This document shows, piece after piece, positions 1 to 7,149 of a stretch of 21,770 nucleotides of DNA. The stretch lies in assembly GCA_021820805.1 (NCBI GenBank), contig JAKADF010000004.1, positions 1-21,770 of the forward strand, read 5' to 3'. Source of the DNA: Bacillota bacterium. GTDB lineage: Bacteria > Bacillota > Bacilli > Alicyclobacillales > Alicyclobacillaceae. The stretch's first letter is position 1; every line of letters begins with the position of its first letter. Below the pieces are notes generated by a model that made no database searches, was not told where the DNA came from, and saw only the letters and a program-made list of their open reading frames with translations. The position numbers and the translations under genes are program-made.

Positions 1-1702
1 AATAGCCCTCAATGGCACCGGGCGGATCGTCATATGTCCCCTCAATCGAAGTTCCATTATGCCCTCCCGTGAGCGTGTACAGCTTTGGGTAGCGGGTCGT
101 ACCTAACACCCAATTCTCTGATAGAGTCGAATTACGTGTAGGGAGAAAATATACAGGTTCAACGATGTCTCCTCCTTGTTTTATCCGATCAATGATGCTA
201 TTTGGGAGAGCTCCAAAAGATGCTGGCGACCATTTGTTTCCACCATCATTCGTTTCCATGACCATCGTGTTCCCTTGATCTGTTTTCATGGGTGCAACCG
301 TAACGTAGCCAATGCTGTCGTTTAAAAACGTAATGTCATAGGATTGTGTGGTTTCGGGAAGAGATGAAACTGTTTCCCAGGTATTTCCTCCATCGCTTGT
401 TCTCAAGATGGCATTTTGATTCGCATCTGTCCCGAGCGCAAATCCAACTGTAGGAGATACAAAACTTACAGCTTTGCTCGGTTTAGCAGGGGGTAGAAGC
501 TGGCCCCACGTCTTTCCACCATCCGTGGTCTTTAAAAGTGCGTACCCTTGACCGAGGCCTGCGAGCATGTACGCTGTACGCCCAAAACGGTGACTAAGAA
601 CGATGTTTCGCCACTCACCTCTTTCTGCAATTGTGTGCCAACTCTTACCCATGTCATCGGAAGCAATAATGGAACTTGCGAATGGGGCGGCACCAGCACT
701 CATAGGTATCCATATGGAACCATCGGGCTGGCATACTGGACGCCCTGCAAAAATTCTTCCTGCTAGAGATACCGGGATGGATTTGGTCCACGACTCGCCA
801 CCATTTGTTGTACGGTACACAATAGTTTCCATGCGCTCTGTATCCTTGAACAGTAGAAGCCCATTTGTGGCCGATGTAAATTCCATCAGCGTTCCGCCAC
901 CCGAAAACGGAGCAGTTCGAAGCTCAGTATGCCAATGCATCCCGCCATCTGATGTCTGAAGCACAATCAGCGTGTTCAAAGAAGCCTCATTTGGGGATTT
1001 TGCCTTCTCAGTTTGCTCTACGACAACCCACCCATGCTTCGCCGTCACAAAGTCGGCCTCTGTAACAGAGCCTTGAACAGGCAATTGAATGCTCTTCCAT
1101 GATGAGTAGTTGCCTGACAACAATTGGCCAGCTGCAACTGCGAAAGTTCTTTCATTAGTAAACGAGAAGATGCGTGGAGAAAGAGCATTGTCTCGTATAG
1201 ATTTGCTCCATTGCAACTTCCAATGCACACCGGCATCCGTTGTCCGGTAGATGTGAAAAGTCTGCTCTGATTCCGTCTGGATGGACCCTGTGCTTGTTAT
1301 CATCCATCCACTGTCTGGCGATATGAAGTGTATGTCCTCTATGTTCCCTGCCGGTGTGGGGATTCTATTCCATGTTTCCCCACCGTTTTCCGTATACATC
1401 AAACCACTGTTTAGAACGACGAATCCCTGTTGTTCATTCAAAAAGTCTGGTGAACATTGTGGAATGAATGAACCCTCGGCATGTAACGTTTTAGGAAATT
1501 CGAAGGACAGATTATTCTCTTGTACAACGTTTAGGAGAGAAGGTTTCGACGGTAATTGGTCCGCCGCAACTTTATTATCATTTTTTGTAATCGAGTTTTT
1601 TGTGGGCATATTTGATTTGGTATTAGTACCAGTGTTGCATCCTGAAAGGAGCAATCCAAATGCAGCAATGGATATCATGAAAAGCATTACAGGCTGTTTC
1701 AT
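1..1702 (-). CDS. Secreted lipoprotein with Asp-box/BNR-type repeats (3' end outside window)
   Basis: The minus-strand frame is open from an ATG at 1702 to the left edge (567 codons, no stop), so the gene is cut by the window. The N-terminus is a lipoprotein signal: MK start, hydrophobic stretch, lipobox LLSGC with the lipidated Cys at residue 22, then a polar Asn/Thr/Lys-rich linker to about residue 60. The rest holds eight Asp-box/BNR-like motifs of the form T-x-D/N-G-G-x-x-W, near residues 104-111, 154-161, 250-257, 298-305, 348-355, 392-399, 435-442 and 484-491. This points to a beta-propeller exposed on the outer face of the membrane, as in sialidase-like, Vps10 or Ycf48-like proteins. 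None of this proves glycosidase activity; many bacilli carry such proteins without known function. A ribosome-binding site (AAGAGGGAA on the minus strand, about 1711-1719) supports the start. Divergent from alr. Confidence 0.85.
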   Translation of the reverse strand, partial: MKQPVMLFMISIAAFGLLLSGCNTGTNTKSNMPTKNSITKNDNKVAADQLPSKPSLLNVVQENNLSFEFPKTLHAEGSFIPQCSPDFLNEQQGFVVLNSGLMYTENGGETWNRIPTPAGNIEDIHFISPDSGWMITSTGSIQTESEQTFHIYRTTDAGVHWKLQWSKSIRDNALSPRIFSFTNERTFAVAAGQLLSGNYSSWKSIQLPVQGSVTEADFVTAKHGWVVVEQTEKAKSPNEASLNTLIVLQTSDGGMHWHTELRTAPFSGGGTLMEFTSATNGLLLFKDTERMETIVYRTTNGGESWTKSIPVSLAGRIFAGRPVCQPDGSIWIPMSAGAAPFASSIIASDDMGKSWHTIAERGEWRNIVLSHRFGRTAYMLAGLGQGYALLKTTDGGKTWGQLLPPAKPSKAVSFVSPTVGFALGTDANQNAILRTSDGGNTWETVSSLPETTQSYDITFLNDSIGYVTVAPMKTDQGNTMVMETNDGGNKWSPASFGALPNSIIDRIKQGGDIVEPVYFLPTRNSTLSENWVLGTTRYPKLYTLTGGHNGTSIEGTYDDPPGAIEGY

Positions 1703-2074
1703 CTAATTTGTTCCCTCTTTTCTGTTTCTAAGAGAGAGGACGAAGCGGGAGGCGGGAATGTTTCAAAATGATGGTTGTGCTAAACACACCAGCGAAATAA
1801 AAACTATCATTCGCAATGTGAATCTACATAAATAGAGAAGACTTCTAAGTTTTGTCTAACTTTGTCTATTGACTGCTTTGGGGTTCATTTTATTTTTAAT
1901 ATCCTATGTTCTTAATTTCCTAAATTTGTTTATAGAACATTTACACTGTCTTAACACGGTAGACATATTAACCCAGATATGTGGCTGTTTTCGCCTAAAC
2001 CAGTCTGCATGAAATAATCGCCCTGGCTCCAACACCTCAAAGAAGCGTTATAATGATGCAGAGTGTGAATTAAG
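1703..2074. other. Divergent intergenic region between the lipoprotein gene and alr
   Basis: This 372-bp AT-rich gap holds no convincing gene. It must carry the promoters of both flanking genes. On the alr side there is a TATAAT hexamer at 2049-2054. Near the middle, the 8-mer TTTGTCTA occurs twice with a 10-bp period (1851-1858 and 1861-1868). No riboswitch, T-box or tRNA-like fold was recognised. Confidence 0.7.
2049..2054 (+). promoter_or_regulatory. Candidate -10 element for alr
   Basis: A perfect TATAAT lies 20 bp upstream of the GTG start candidate of alr and 38 bp upstream of the alternative TTG. No good -35 hexamer sits at 16-18 bp; the closest, CTGGCT at 2023-2028, is 20 bp away. 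If real, the 5' leader is only 10-30 nt. Confidence 0.35.
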
Positions 2075-3370
2075 GTGGAAGAGGGAAGAGTTTTGGATTA
2101 TTCAGCAAATCAGCAAAGTGCAATTATCAAAAATAACAACGTGAATGAAGTATTTGTACTAGATGAGAATCGTTTAACTGCTCGTACATGGGCAGAGGTA
2201 AATCTGGGTGCCATCGCCCACAATATCCAACAAACACGCCTACGGATTGGAAAAGATGTTCGTTTGATGGCTGTTGTGAAAGCGAATGCATATGGTCATG
2301 GGGCAATTGAGGTTGCGAGGGTTGCTCGCAAGGCTGGTGCAGATGCACTTGGTGTGGCAACTTTAGAAGAGGCACTTGAACTCCGCCATGATGGGAAACT
2401 CGATGTGCCTATTTTGGTGCTTGGGTATACGCCTGCACAGGAAGCCTCTGTGGCAGCTATGTCGAGAATTACGTTAACCATTGTATCACCAGAGCATGCC
2501 AAGGCAGTCCAATCAGAAATGGCCCGTTTTGCTGGTGGCAGCAGTGCTGATGAAAATAACGGTTCAAGCAACACTAGTGATGATGGAAGTGATAAACGAA
2601 GCATACCGACTCTCTTAGTGCACTTGAAAATTGATACAGGCATGGGGCGGCTTGGCGTAACTTCACTTACGGAATTAGACAGTATGGTCAATGCACTTTC
2701 TGGTTCAAATGTTCGGATTGAGGGTGCATTCACGCATTTTGCGCAAGCAGATGCCAGCGATAAGAAACATGCAAACCTTCAACTCGGCCTGGTGAAGACT
2801 TACTTTGAAAGACTAGCATCGCGTCTCAATCGGCAAGATCTCATTTTTCACTCGTCCAATTCCGCTGCGATTATTGATATGCATGACAGCTATTTTTCGA
2901 TGGTTCGACTTGGAATTTCGCTGTATGGAGTCTACCCATCAGATGATGTGGAAAAGGGAAATCTCCCTTTGCGCCAAGCGATGCACTTATTTACCCGTGT
3001 GGCTCATGTGAAAGAAGTAGAATCAGGAACAACGATTAGCTATGGAAGTACCTTTGTTACAGACAGACGAATGAAGATTGCCACTTTGCCAATCGGTTAC
3101 GCGGATGGATTGCTGCGGATTTTATCGAATCGAGGCTTTATGTTGCTTAAAGGGCAACGGTGTAAGGTAATTGGACGAATTTGTATGGATCAAACGATGA
3201 TTGATGTGTCAGCAGTTCCGGATGTACACGTGGATGATATTGTCACCGTATTTGACGAACAAACACTTCCTCTGCTTTCAAAGCTAGCAGAGACAATTCC
3301 CTATGAACTTCTATGTGCTGTGTCGAGGCGTGTTCCAAGGGTATATCGAGGAGAGGAAACTCTTGTCTGA
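2075..3370 (+). CDS. alr: Alanine racemase
   Basis: This is a fold-type III PLP enzyme interconverting L- and D-alanine in the cytosol for peptidoglycan synthesis. The PLP lysine motif VVKANAYGHG has Lys69 (counted from the GTG at 2075), and the second catalytic base is in ISYGSTF (Tyr323). The motif GRICMDQTMIDVS and the C-terminal beta domain are present. At 431 residues it is longer than the usual 370-390, for two reasons: about 37 residues precede the conserved TWAEVNL, and a Ser/Asn/Asp/Gly-rich stretch (about 153-176) is inserted in the barrel before LVHLKIDTGMGRLG. The start is uncertain. GTG 2075 has only a weak, close ribosome-binding site, whereas TTG 2093 has the purine-rich GGAAGAGGGA in front (431 versus 425 residues). 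It stands alone and converges with the PanE-family gene. Confidence 0.93.
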   Translation: MEEGRVLDYSANQQSAIIKNNNVNEVFVLDENRLTARTWAEVNLGAIAHNIQQTRLRIGKDVRLMAVVKANAYGHGAIEVARVARKAGADALGVATLEEALELRHDGKLDVPILVLGYTPAQEASVAAMSRITLTIVSPEHAKAVQSEMARFAGGSSADENNGSSNTSDDGSDKRSIPTLLVHLKIDTGMGRLGVTSLTELDSMVNALSGSNVRIEGAFTHFAQADASDKKHANLQLGLVKTYFERLASRLNRQDLIFHSSNSAAIIDMHDSYFSMVRLGISLYGVYPSDDVEKGNLPLRQAMHLFTRVAHVKEVESGTTISYGSTFVTDRRMKIATLPIGYADGLLRILSNRGFMLLKGQRCKVIGRICMDQTMIDVSAVPDVHVDDIVTVFDEQTLPLLSKLAETIPYELLCAVSRRVPRVYRGEETLV

Positions 3371-3410
3371 GCCAAAAAGTTTTCTTTCATGAATCAGGGA
3401 TTCCCCGGCC

Positions 3411-3450
3411 TAAACCAAGGGAGGCTCCTGGTTTATACCAGGAACCTCCC
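3411..3450. terminator. Hairpin between convergent alr and PanE-family genes, probable bidirectional terminator
   Basis: GGGAGGCTCCTGG at 3419-3431 pairs with CCAGGAACCTCCC at 3438-3450: a 13-bp stem with one mismatch and a 6-nt loop. It lies 48 bp past the alr stop and 31 bp past the stop of the opposing gene. Neither strand has an immediate T tract, so classic intrinsic termination is not assured. An alternative 7-bp stem (TAAACCA 3411-3417 with TGGTTTA 3429-3435) overlaps it. Confidence 0.55.
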
Positions 3451-3481
3451 CCTCCATCACATGACTCAGACTTTCACTAAG

Positions 3482-4408
3482 CTACCTGACATGTTCGATG
3501 GTCCTTATAATTCTATAAAGTGTTTCATTCACAGGTGTGGCAATTCCGAAGGCATTCCCCAGTTCGCATACTTTCCCAGCGAAATATTCAACTTCAGTTT
3601 TGCGACCTGCTTCAATATCTTGAAGCATCGATGTTTTACCTTTTGGTGAAAGTTCACGCAAGATAGTGTCAAATTCTTCAATATCATTTCTTGTTAAGTT
3701 TGTACCGGCTTGTTCTGACAGAAGTATTACTTCCTGCATGGCGCTCACCATCAGGTCATGTGCATCCTGTTCATTCTGGAATAAATGATATGGTGCTCGA
3801 AGAACTGCGGATGATTGATTTATCCCCACATTTATCATGAATTTTTTCCACATGGCTCGTTCCATATTTTCAGGAATCTCGTAGGGAATGCAAGCCCGTT
3901 CGAACAAGTCTTTGACAAGAAGCACGTTTGGAGAATAAGTTAAGTTCGTTTTTTCACCATAGCAAATTCTCCCGATACTGGTGAAGTGAACTTCTCTTCC
4001 ATTTAGGCCGTCCCGAATTGCATCAATTGCGATACACATTGCATAAAGCAGGTTTTTTCCACCATAGGCTTTGGCAATTATGTCTTCGCTCGAAATGCCA
4101 TTTAGAAGGGACATGATGATAGTATTTGGACCAACATGGTGTTTTACATCCTTAATTGCCTGCTCCAGTCCGTCATATTTGACAGCGATTAAGAGGAGAT
4201 CAGCCGGATCCGTTTCTGTTTCTGGAGAAATGTACTGGAATTCGTAACTACAGCCATTTACGATTAGATTGCTGTTTTGATAACGTAAAATACGTTCGCT
4301 ATCTGCAATGACTTGAATACAATTCGGATTCAGGTCATATAAGCGGCTGGCATATGCCGCGCCTATAGCTCCGAGTCCTATGATCGAGACCTTGTTTATC
4401 TTCTCCAC
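3482..4408 (-). CDS. Ketopantoate reductase family (PanE/ApbA) NADPH-dependent oxidoreductase
   Basis: The family reduces 2-oxo acids with NADPH; the classic case is ketopantoate to pantoate in pantothenate and CoA synthesis. A Rossmann motif GLGAIG lies at residues 11-16, followed by a C-terminal helical domain. That domain has the WKKFMINVGIN segment (position of the catalytic Lys) and TSMLQDIEAGRKTEVEY, close to the SSMLQDI...TEIDY region of E. coli PanE. I place the start at the GTG at 4408 (308 residues) because AGAGGAG at 4414-4420 sits 5 nt before it. The frame stays open to an ATG at 4486, but those 26 codons have no good ribosome-binding site. Many bacilli hold several PanE paralogues acting on other 2-keto acids, so the exact substrate is open. 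It is divergent from the transporter operon, separated by 533 bp, so a catabolic role cannot be excluded. Confidence 0.85.
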   Translation of the reverse strand: MEKINKVSIIGLGAIGAAYASRLYDLNPNCIQVIADSERILRYQNSNLIVNGCSYEFQYISPETETDPADLLLIAVKYDGLEQAIKDVKHHVGPNTIIMSLLNGISSEDIIAKAYGGKNLLYAMCIAIDAIRDGLNGREVHFTSIGRICYGEKTNLTYSPNVLLVKDLFERACIPYEIPENMERAMWKKFMINVGINQSSAVLRAPYHLFQNEQDAHDLMVSAMQEVILLSEQAGTNLTRNDIEEFDTILRELSPKGKTSMLQDIEAGRKTEVEYFAGKVCELGNAFGIATPVNETLYRIIRTIEHVR

Positions 4409-4645
4409 AGCTACTCCTCTTTCAATCACTTGGTATAACATCCATAATAGCATGTATAAGAGGAAATATTTATTGTGAGAATTCAAATGGTCCCGCTATT
4501 TATGTGTGGAGCCATATTCGAGTAAGTGACCAAGAAATGTATGAGCAAACAAGCAGGATAATAGAGTAGAAATAGCTCTAAATTTGGATCTAACTATATA
4601 CGTATAATTAATAGCGTAAATAATAGGAATATTTTAAATTATGTA

Positions 4646-4674
4646 TTGACAATTTTATGAACATTTATTACTCT
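4646..4674 (+). promoter_or_regulatory. Candidate sigma-A promoter of the transporter operon
   Basis: A perfect TTGACA -35 lies at 4646-4651. The -10 is weaker: TATTAC at 4667-4672 (15-bp spacer) or TACTCT at 4669-4674 (17-bp spacer). The predicted start near 4680 would put the GntR-operator candidate just downstream, where a bound repressor would block initiation. An alternative -10, TATAAA at 4713-4718, would instead put the operator on the -35. Confidence 0.45.
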
Positions 4675-4683
4675 CTTACTAAA

Positions 4684-4703
4684 GTGATATCGTATCCAAA
4701 ATC
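4684..4703 (+). promoter_or_regulatory. Candidate GntR operator upstream of the binding-protein gene
   Basis: GTGATATCGTATCCAAAATC recurs with one difference (19/20) at 9688-9707 upstream of the GntR gene. The core is a short imperfect palindrome of the TTGNATNCAA type, in keeping with FCD-type GntR operators. Here the half-site GTATCC (4692-4697) also has an inverted partner, GGATACAA, at 4720-4727. Confidence 0.55.
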
Positions 4704-4780
4704 AGAAATTCATATAAAAGGATACAAGCGCTGGATAAGGGGGCGAAACAGCAGCTTTATATTGTTTCTATTAATTATAT

Positions 4781-4794
4781 TGAAAGCGGTTACA
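4781..4794 (+). promoter_or_regulatory. cre site (CcpA catabolite-repression element)
   Basis: TGAAAGCGGTTACA matches the Bacillota cre consensus TGWAANCGNTNWCA at every position. It lies about 100 bp downstream of the candidate transcription start and 148 bp before the chosen start codon, a position where CcpA acts as a roadblock. It implies that the importer and possibly the whole cluster are shut down on preferred sugars. Confidence 0.7.
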
Positions 4795-4941
4795 CTTAAA
4801 ATCTTATCCTATTAAGTAATATTCTGCAAATAATTAACAGAATATTTGGTCTCGCCTGTGTAAGGACTTACATAGCCTTGAGTCATATATTCTGGTTTAT
4901 TGCTTGCTAAATGTAAAGAGATAACAAGGGGGTTAATAAAT

Positions 4942-6168
4942 TTGATAAAAAACAAATTATTTGCTACTGGCGCTATTGCGCTGTCTTTATCAATGCTTGT
5001 AGCTGGTTGCGGAAGCGGGTCTTCAGGGCAAGGAAGTAGTGGCAGCAGTAACGGAAGCAGCGGCAGCAGTAAGGCAAGTTCTGGGCAGGCGCAGGGCGTA
5101 ACGTCAACTCAAGTTACGGTTGGTGCATGGGATCCATTTACAGGAAATGAAGCTCAGTACGGTCTTATCGGTGATGGTGCTAAGGCATATTTTAATTTCA
5201 TTAATGCTAAAGGTGGCGTGAATGGGAGAACGATTAAATATATTACGTATGACGATTCCTATCAAACAGACAAAGCTGTTGCAGATGCCCATAGATTAGT
5301 CAGCCAAGATAAAGTATTCGCTATTGTTGGACCGAATGGTACAGCAATGAATATAGCTGCAAAGCCATTCCTGACGCAAGTAGGTATTCCCGTTCTTGCA
5401 ATGGGCAGCGGCTCGAGCCCGATGTTCGATCCATTCGTGAAAAACTATTTTGAATTATGGCCTGCTTATAAAAAAGAGGCACAATTAATGGTTAAATATG
5501 CGAATACAAATTTACATTCTAAGCGAATTGCAATTTTCTATCAAAATGATGACTTTGGCCAGCAAGGCCAGGGCGCGGCTCTCGCTGCATTAAAGGCGGA
5601 GGGTGTTACGCCTGTAGTTCAAGTTCCATATCAAGCAGCTCAAGTTGACTTTTCGTCAGCAGCCGCTCAAATGAAAGCTGCAAATCCAGACTTGGTACTG
5701 ATGTTCTCCACCCCTGGTCCTACCGCTCAGATGTTGAAGGCGATGCAACAAGCTGGAGTAAAGGCCGAAAGAATGGTTTCCTATGTATCTGGAGATCCGA
5801 TTGAATTCAACTTGGCGGGTTCTGCATTTAACGGTGTCATTACAACTGGTTGGATGCAAGCTCTCGATTCTTCTGCAGCAAGTGATTTTATGCAGGAATG
5901 GAAAAAGGATTTCCCGAACCAGCAGCCGACTCTGTTAGCTGAAGCTGGGTGGACGGATGCACAGGTGTTTGCCGAAGGATTGAAACGCTCAGGCAATGAC
6001 CTCTCATGGAGCAATTTTGAAAAGCAGATGGAAACCATCCAAAACTGGAATGGTTCACTTGGACATAATATTACTTACACATCCACGTTGCATCAGGGAG
6101 AACAATCTCTCTATTTTATGAAAGCAGAAAATGGAAAACTAGTTAAAATATCCGATTATATCTCCTAA
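4942..6168 (+). CDS. ABC transporter substrate-binding lipoprotein, LivK/branched-chain amino acid type
   Basis: The extracellular, membrane-anchored receptor of the importer encoded next. I start it at the TTG at 4942 (408 residues), which has AAGGGGG 9 nt upstream; the upstream in-frame TTG at 4900 has no ribosome-binding site. The signal peptide ends in LVAGC with the lipidated Cys at residue 23. A Gly/Ser-rich linker to about residue 52 follows, then a type-I periplasmic-binding fold (Peripla_BP_6): QVTVGAWDPFTG at the start of lobe 1, NAKGGVNGR, FAIVGPNGT and the second lobe with KRIAIFYQNDDFGQQG. This family binds branched-chain amino acids but, in catabolic clusters, also aromatic or aliphatic carboxylates. 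The enzymes downstream argue for a carboxylic acid rather than leucine. The ligand cannot be read from sequence. Confidence 0.93.
   Translation: MIKNKLFATGAIALSLSMLVAGCGSGSSGQGSSGSSNGSSGSSKASSGQAQGVTSTQVTVGAWDPFTGNEAQYGLIGDGAKAYFNFINAKGGVNGRTIKYITYDDSYQTDKAVADAHRLVSQDKVFAIVGPNGTAMNIAAKPFLTQVGIPVLAMGSGSSPMFDPFVKNYFELWPAYKKEAQLMVKYANTNLHSKRIAIFYQNDDFGQQGQGAALAALKAEGVTPVVQVPYQAAQVDFSSAAAQMKAANPDLVLMFSTPGPTAQMLKAMQQAGVKAERMVSYVSGDPIEFNLAGSAFNGVITTGWMQALDSSAASDFMQEWKKDFPNQQPTLLAEAGWTDAQVFAEGLKRSGNDLSWSNFEKQMETIQNWNGSLGHNITYTSTLHQGEQSLYFMKAENGKLVKISDYIS
5032..5073 (+). repeat. Two tandem 21-nt repeats coding the Gly/Ser linker
   Basis: Units 5032-5052 and 5053-5073 agree at 18 of 21 positions and code GSSGSSN and GSSGSSK. 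They lie just after the lipobox of the binding protein and may change length by slippage. Confidence 0.7.
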
Positions 6169-6179
6169 TAGCTACGAAA

Positions 6180-6217
6180 TTGCGAGAGGGTGATTTATGA
6201 GCGGCGCCCTCTCGCAA
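6180..6217 (+). terminator. Hairpin between binding-protein gene and livH (attenuator or mRNA stabiliser)
   Basis: TTGCGAGAGGG (6180-6190) pairs perfectly with CCCTCTCGCAA (6207-6217), 11 bp with a 16-nt loop, 11 bp past the binding-protein stop. A run of six T follows at 6230-6235, 12 nt after the stem, too far for a strong intrinsic terminator. Such hairpins commonly give partial termination or protect the 3' end, so that more binding protein than permease is made. Confidence 0.6.
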
Positions 6218-6276
6218 ACTGCAAACCCATTTTTTCATTTAGGGCGGAATTGTTCTCTTACGAGGAGGTTATTCGG

Positions 6277-7146
6277 GTGTTTGTGTTAACGCTTGTTGGC
6301 GGTATTTCCCTCGGCTGTTTGTATGCCCTCAGCGCTCTGGGACTTGTCCTTATTTTCAGAACATCAAATGTTGTGAACTTTGCCCAAGGCGAAATGGCAA
6401 TGTTTTGTGCGTTTATTGCGTATACAGTATTGCGGCAATGGCATTTATCCTATTTGGCGGCAGTTATCGTTGCACTTGCATTTGCTTTTTTACTGGGCGT
6501 TTTCGTAGAAATGGTATTTATGCGGAAAGTGCAGCATGCTAACCTCCTTTCTCAGATCATTTTAACACTAGCTTTATACATGATATTCCGTGGTGTGGCA
6601 GGGATTATTTGGGGATTTACGCCAACCTCCTTTCCAACAGCGCTTTCGACCGATCCGATTCATATTGGCTCAGCAGTGGTAACACAAGATAGTCTATTTA
6701 TTTATGCGGTGACCATTTTCTTATTGATTATCTTTTATTGGATCATTCGATATACAAAGTTAGGGCTTGCGATGCGTGTCGTTTCTCAAAATATAGTAAT
6801 CAGCAGATTAATGGGCATTCGTGTTCGCTCCATTATGGCATCCACTTGGGGAATTGCAACAGTCCTTGGTGCAATTGCTGGAGTTTTGATTGCTCCGCAG
6901 ACAATGTTATCACCAACGATGATGGCGGAGGTTGCAATTATGGGATTCGCAGCTGCCGTAGTAGGTGGGTTCAGCTCTTTGCCAGGCGCCGTAGTAGGCG
7001 GGCTGATTATCGGAATTGCGGAAAATATGTTTGGATCCTATGTTTCACAATCCTTCCAAACCGTATTCATCTTCCTGTTGATCATAATCGTCATGTATCT
7101 GCGCCCAAATGGACTCTTTGGGAAGCATACGATAAAGAAGGTGTAA
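6277..7146 (+). CDS. livH: Branched-chain amino acid type ABC transporter permease LivH
   Basis: One of two membrane permeases of the importer. It is a multi-helix protein with the LivH hallmarks GLALIFRTSNVVNFAQGE-like near the N-terminus (here GLVLIFRTSNVVNFAQGEM) and TKLGLAMRVVSQN in the cytoplasmic loop that contacts the ATPases. A late GFAAAVVGGFSSLPGAVVGG segment follows. I start at the GTG at 6277 (289 residues, usual size for LivH) because GAGGAGG at 6262-6268 lies 8 nt before it. The frame extends upstream to 6190, but that would run through the hairpin and has no ribosome-binding site. Three bases separate its stop from livM. Confidence 0.93.
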   Translation: MFVLTLVGGISLGCLYALSALGLVLIFRTSNVVNFAQGEMAMFCAFIAYTVLRQWHLSYLAAVIVALAFAFLLGVFVEMVFMRKVQHANLLSQIILTLALYMIFRGVAGIIWGFTPTSFPTALSTDPIHIGSAVVTQDSLFIYAVTIFLLIIFYWIIRYTKLGLAMRVVSQNIVISRLMGIRVRSIMASTWGIATVLGAIAGVLIAPQTMLSPTMMAEVAIMGFAAAVVGGFSSLPGAVVGGLIIGIAENMFGSYVSQSFQTVFIFLLIIIVMYLRPNGLFGKHTIKKV

Positions 7147-7149
7147 AGC

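Larger units (their letters stand above)
4409..4941. other. Regulatory intergenic region upstream of the transporter and catabolic genes
   Basis: This 533-bp, very AT-rich gap between divergent genes contains no convincing coding sequence. It holds a promoter candidate (4646-4674), a GntR-operator candidate (4684-4703) with an inverted half-site (4720-4727), and a consensus cre site (4781-4794). About 260 nt would remain as a 5' leader if transcription starts near 4680. I saw no recognisable riboswitch in it. Confidence 0.7.

Noticed and set aside
548..1706. Plus-strand open frames of up to 141 codons
   Set aside because: They lie antisense to the continuous minus-strand lipoprotein frame, which has a signal peptide, lipobox and repeated motifs; the plus frames have no ribosome-binding site or recognisable domain.
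2296..2733. Minus-strand open frame of 145 codons inside alr
   Set aside because: Shadow of the alr reading frame; Ser/Ala-rich translation without motif.
4409..4486. N-terminal extension of the PanE-family protein to the ATG at 4486
   Set aside because: The 26 extra codons have no upstream ribosome-binding site, while AGAGGAG sits correctly before the GTG at 4408, and the Rossmann strand begins right after that start.
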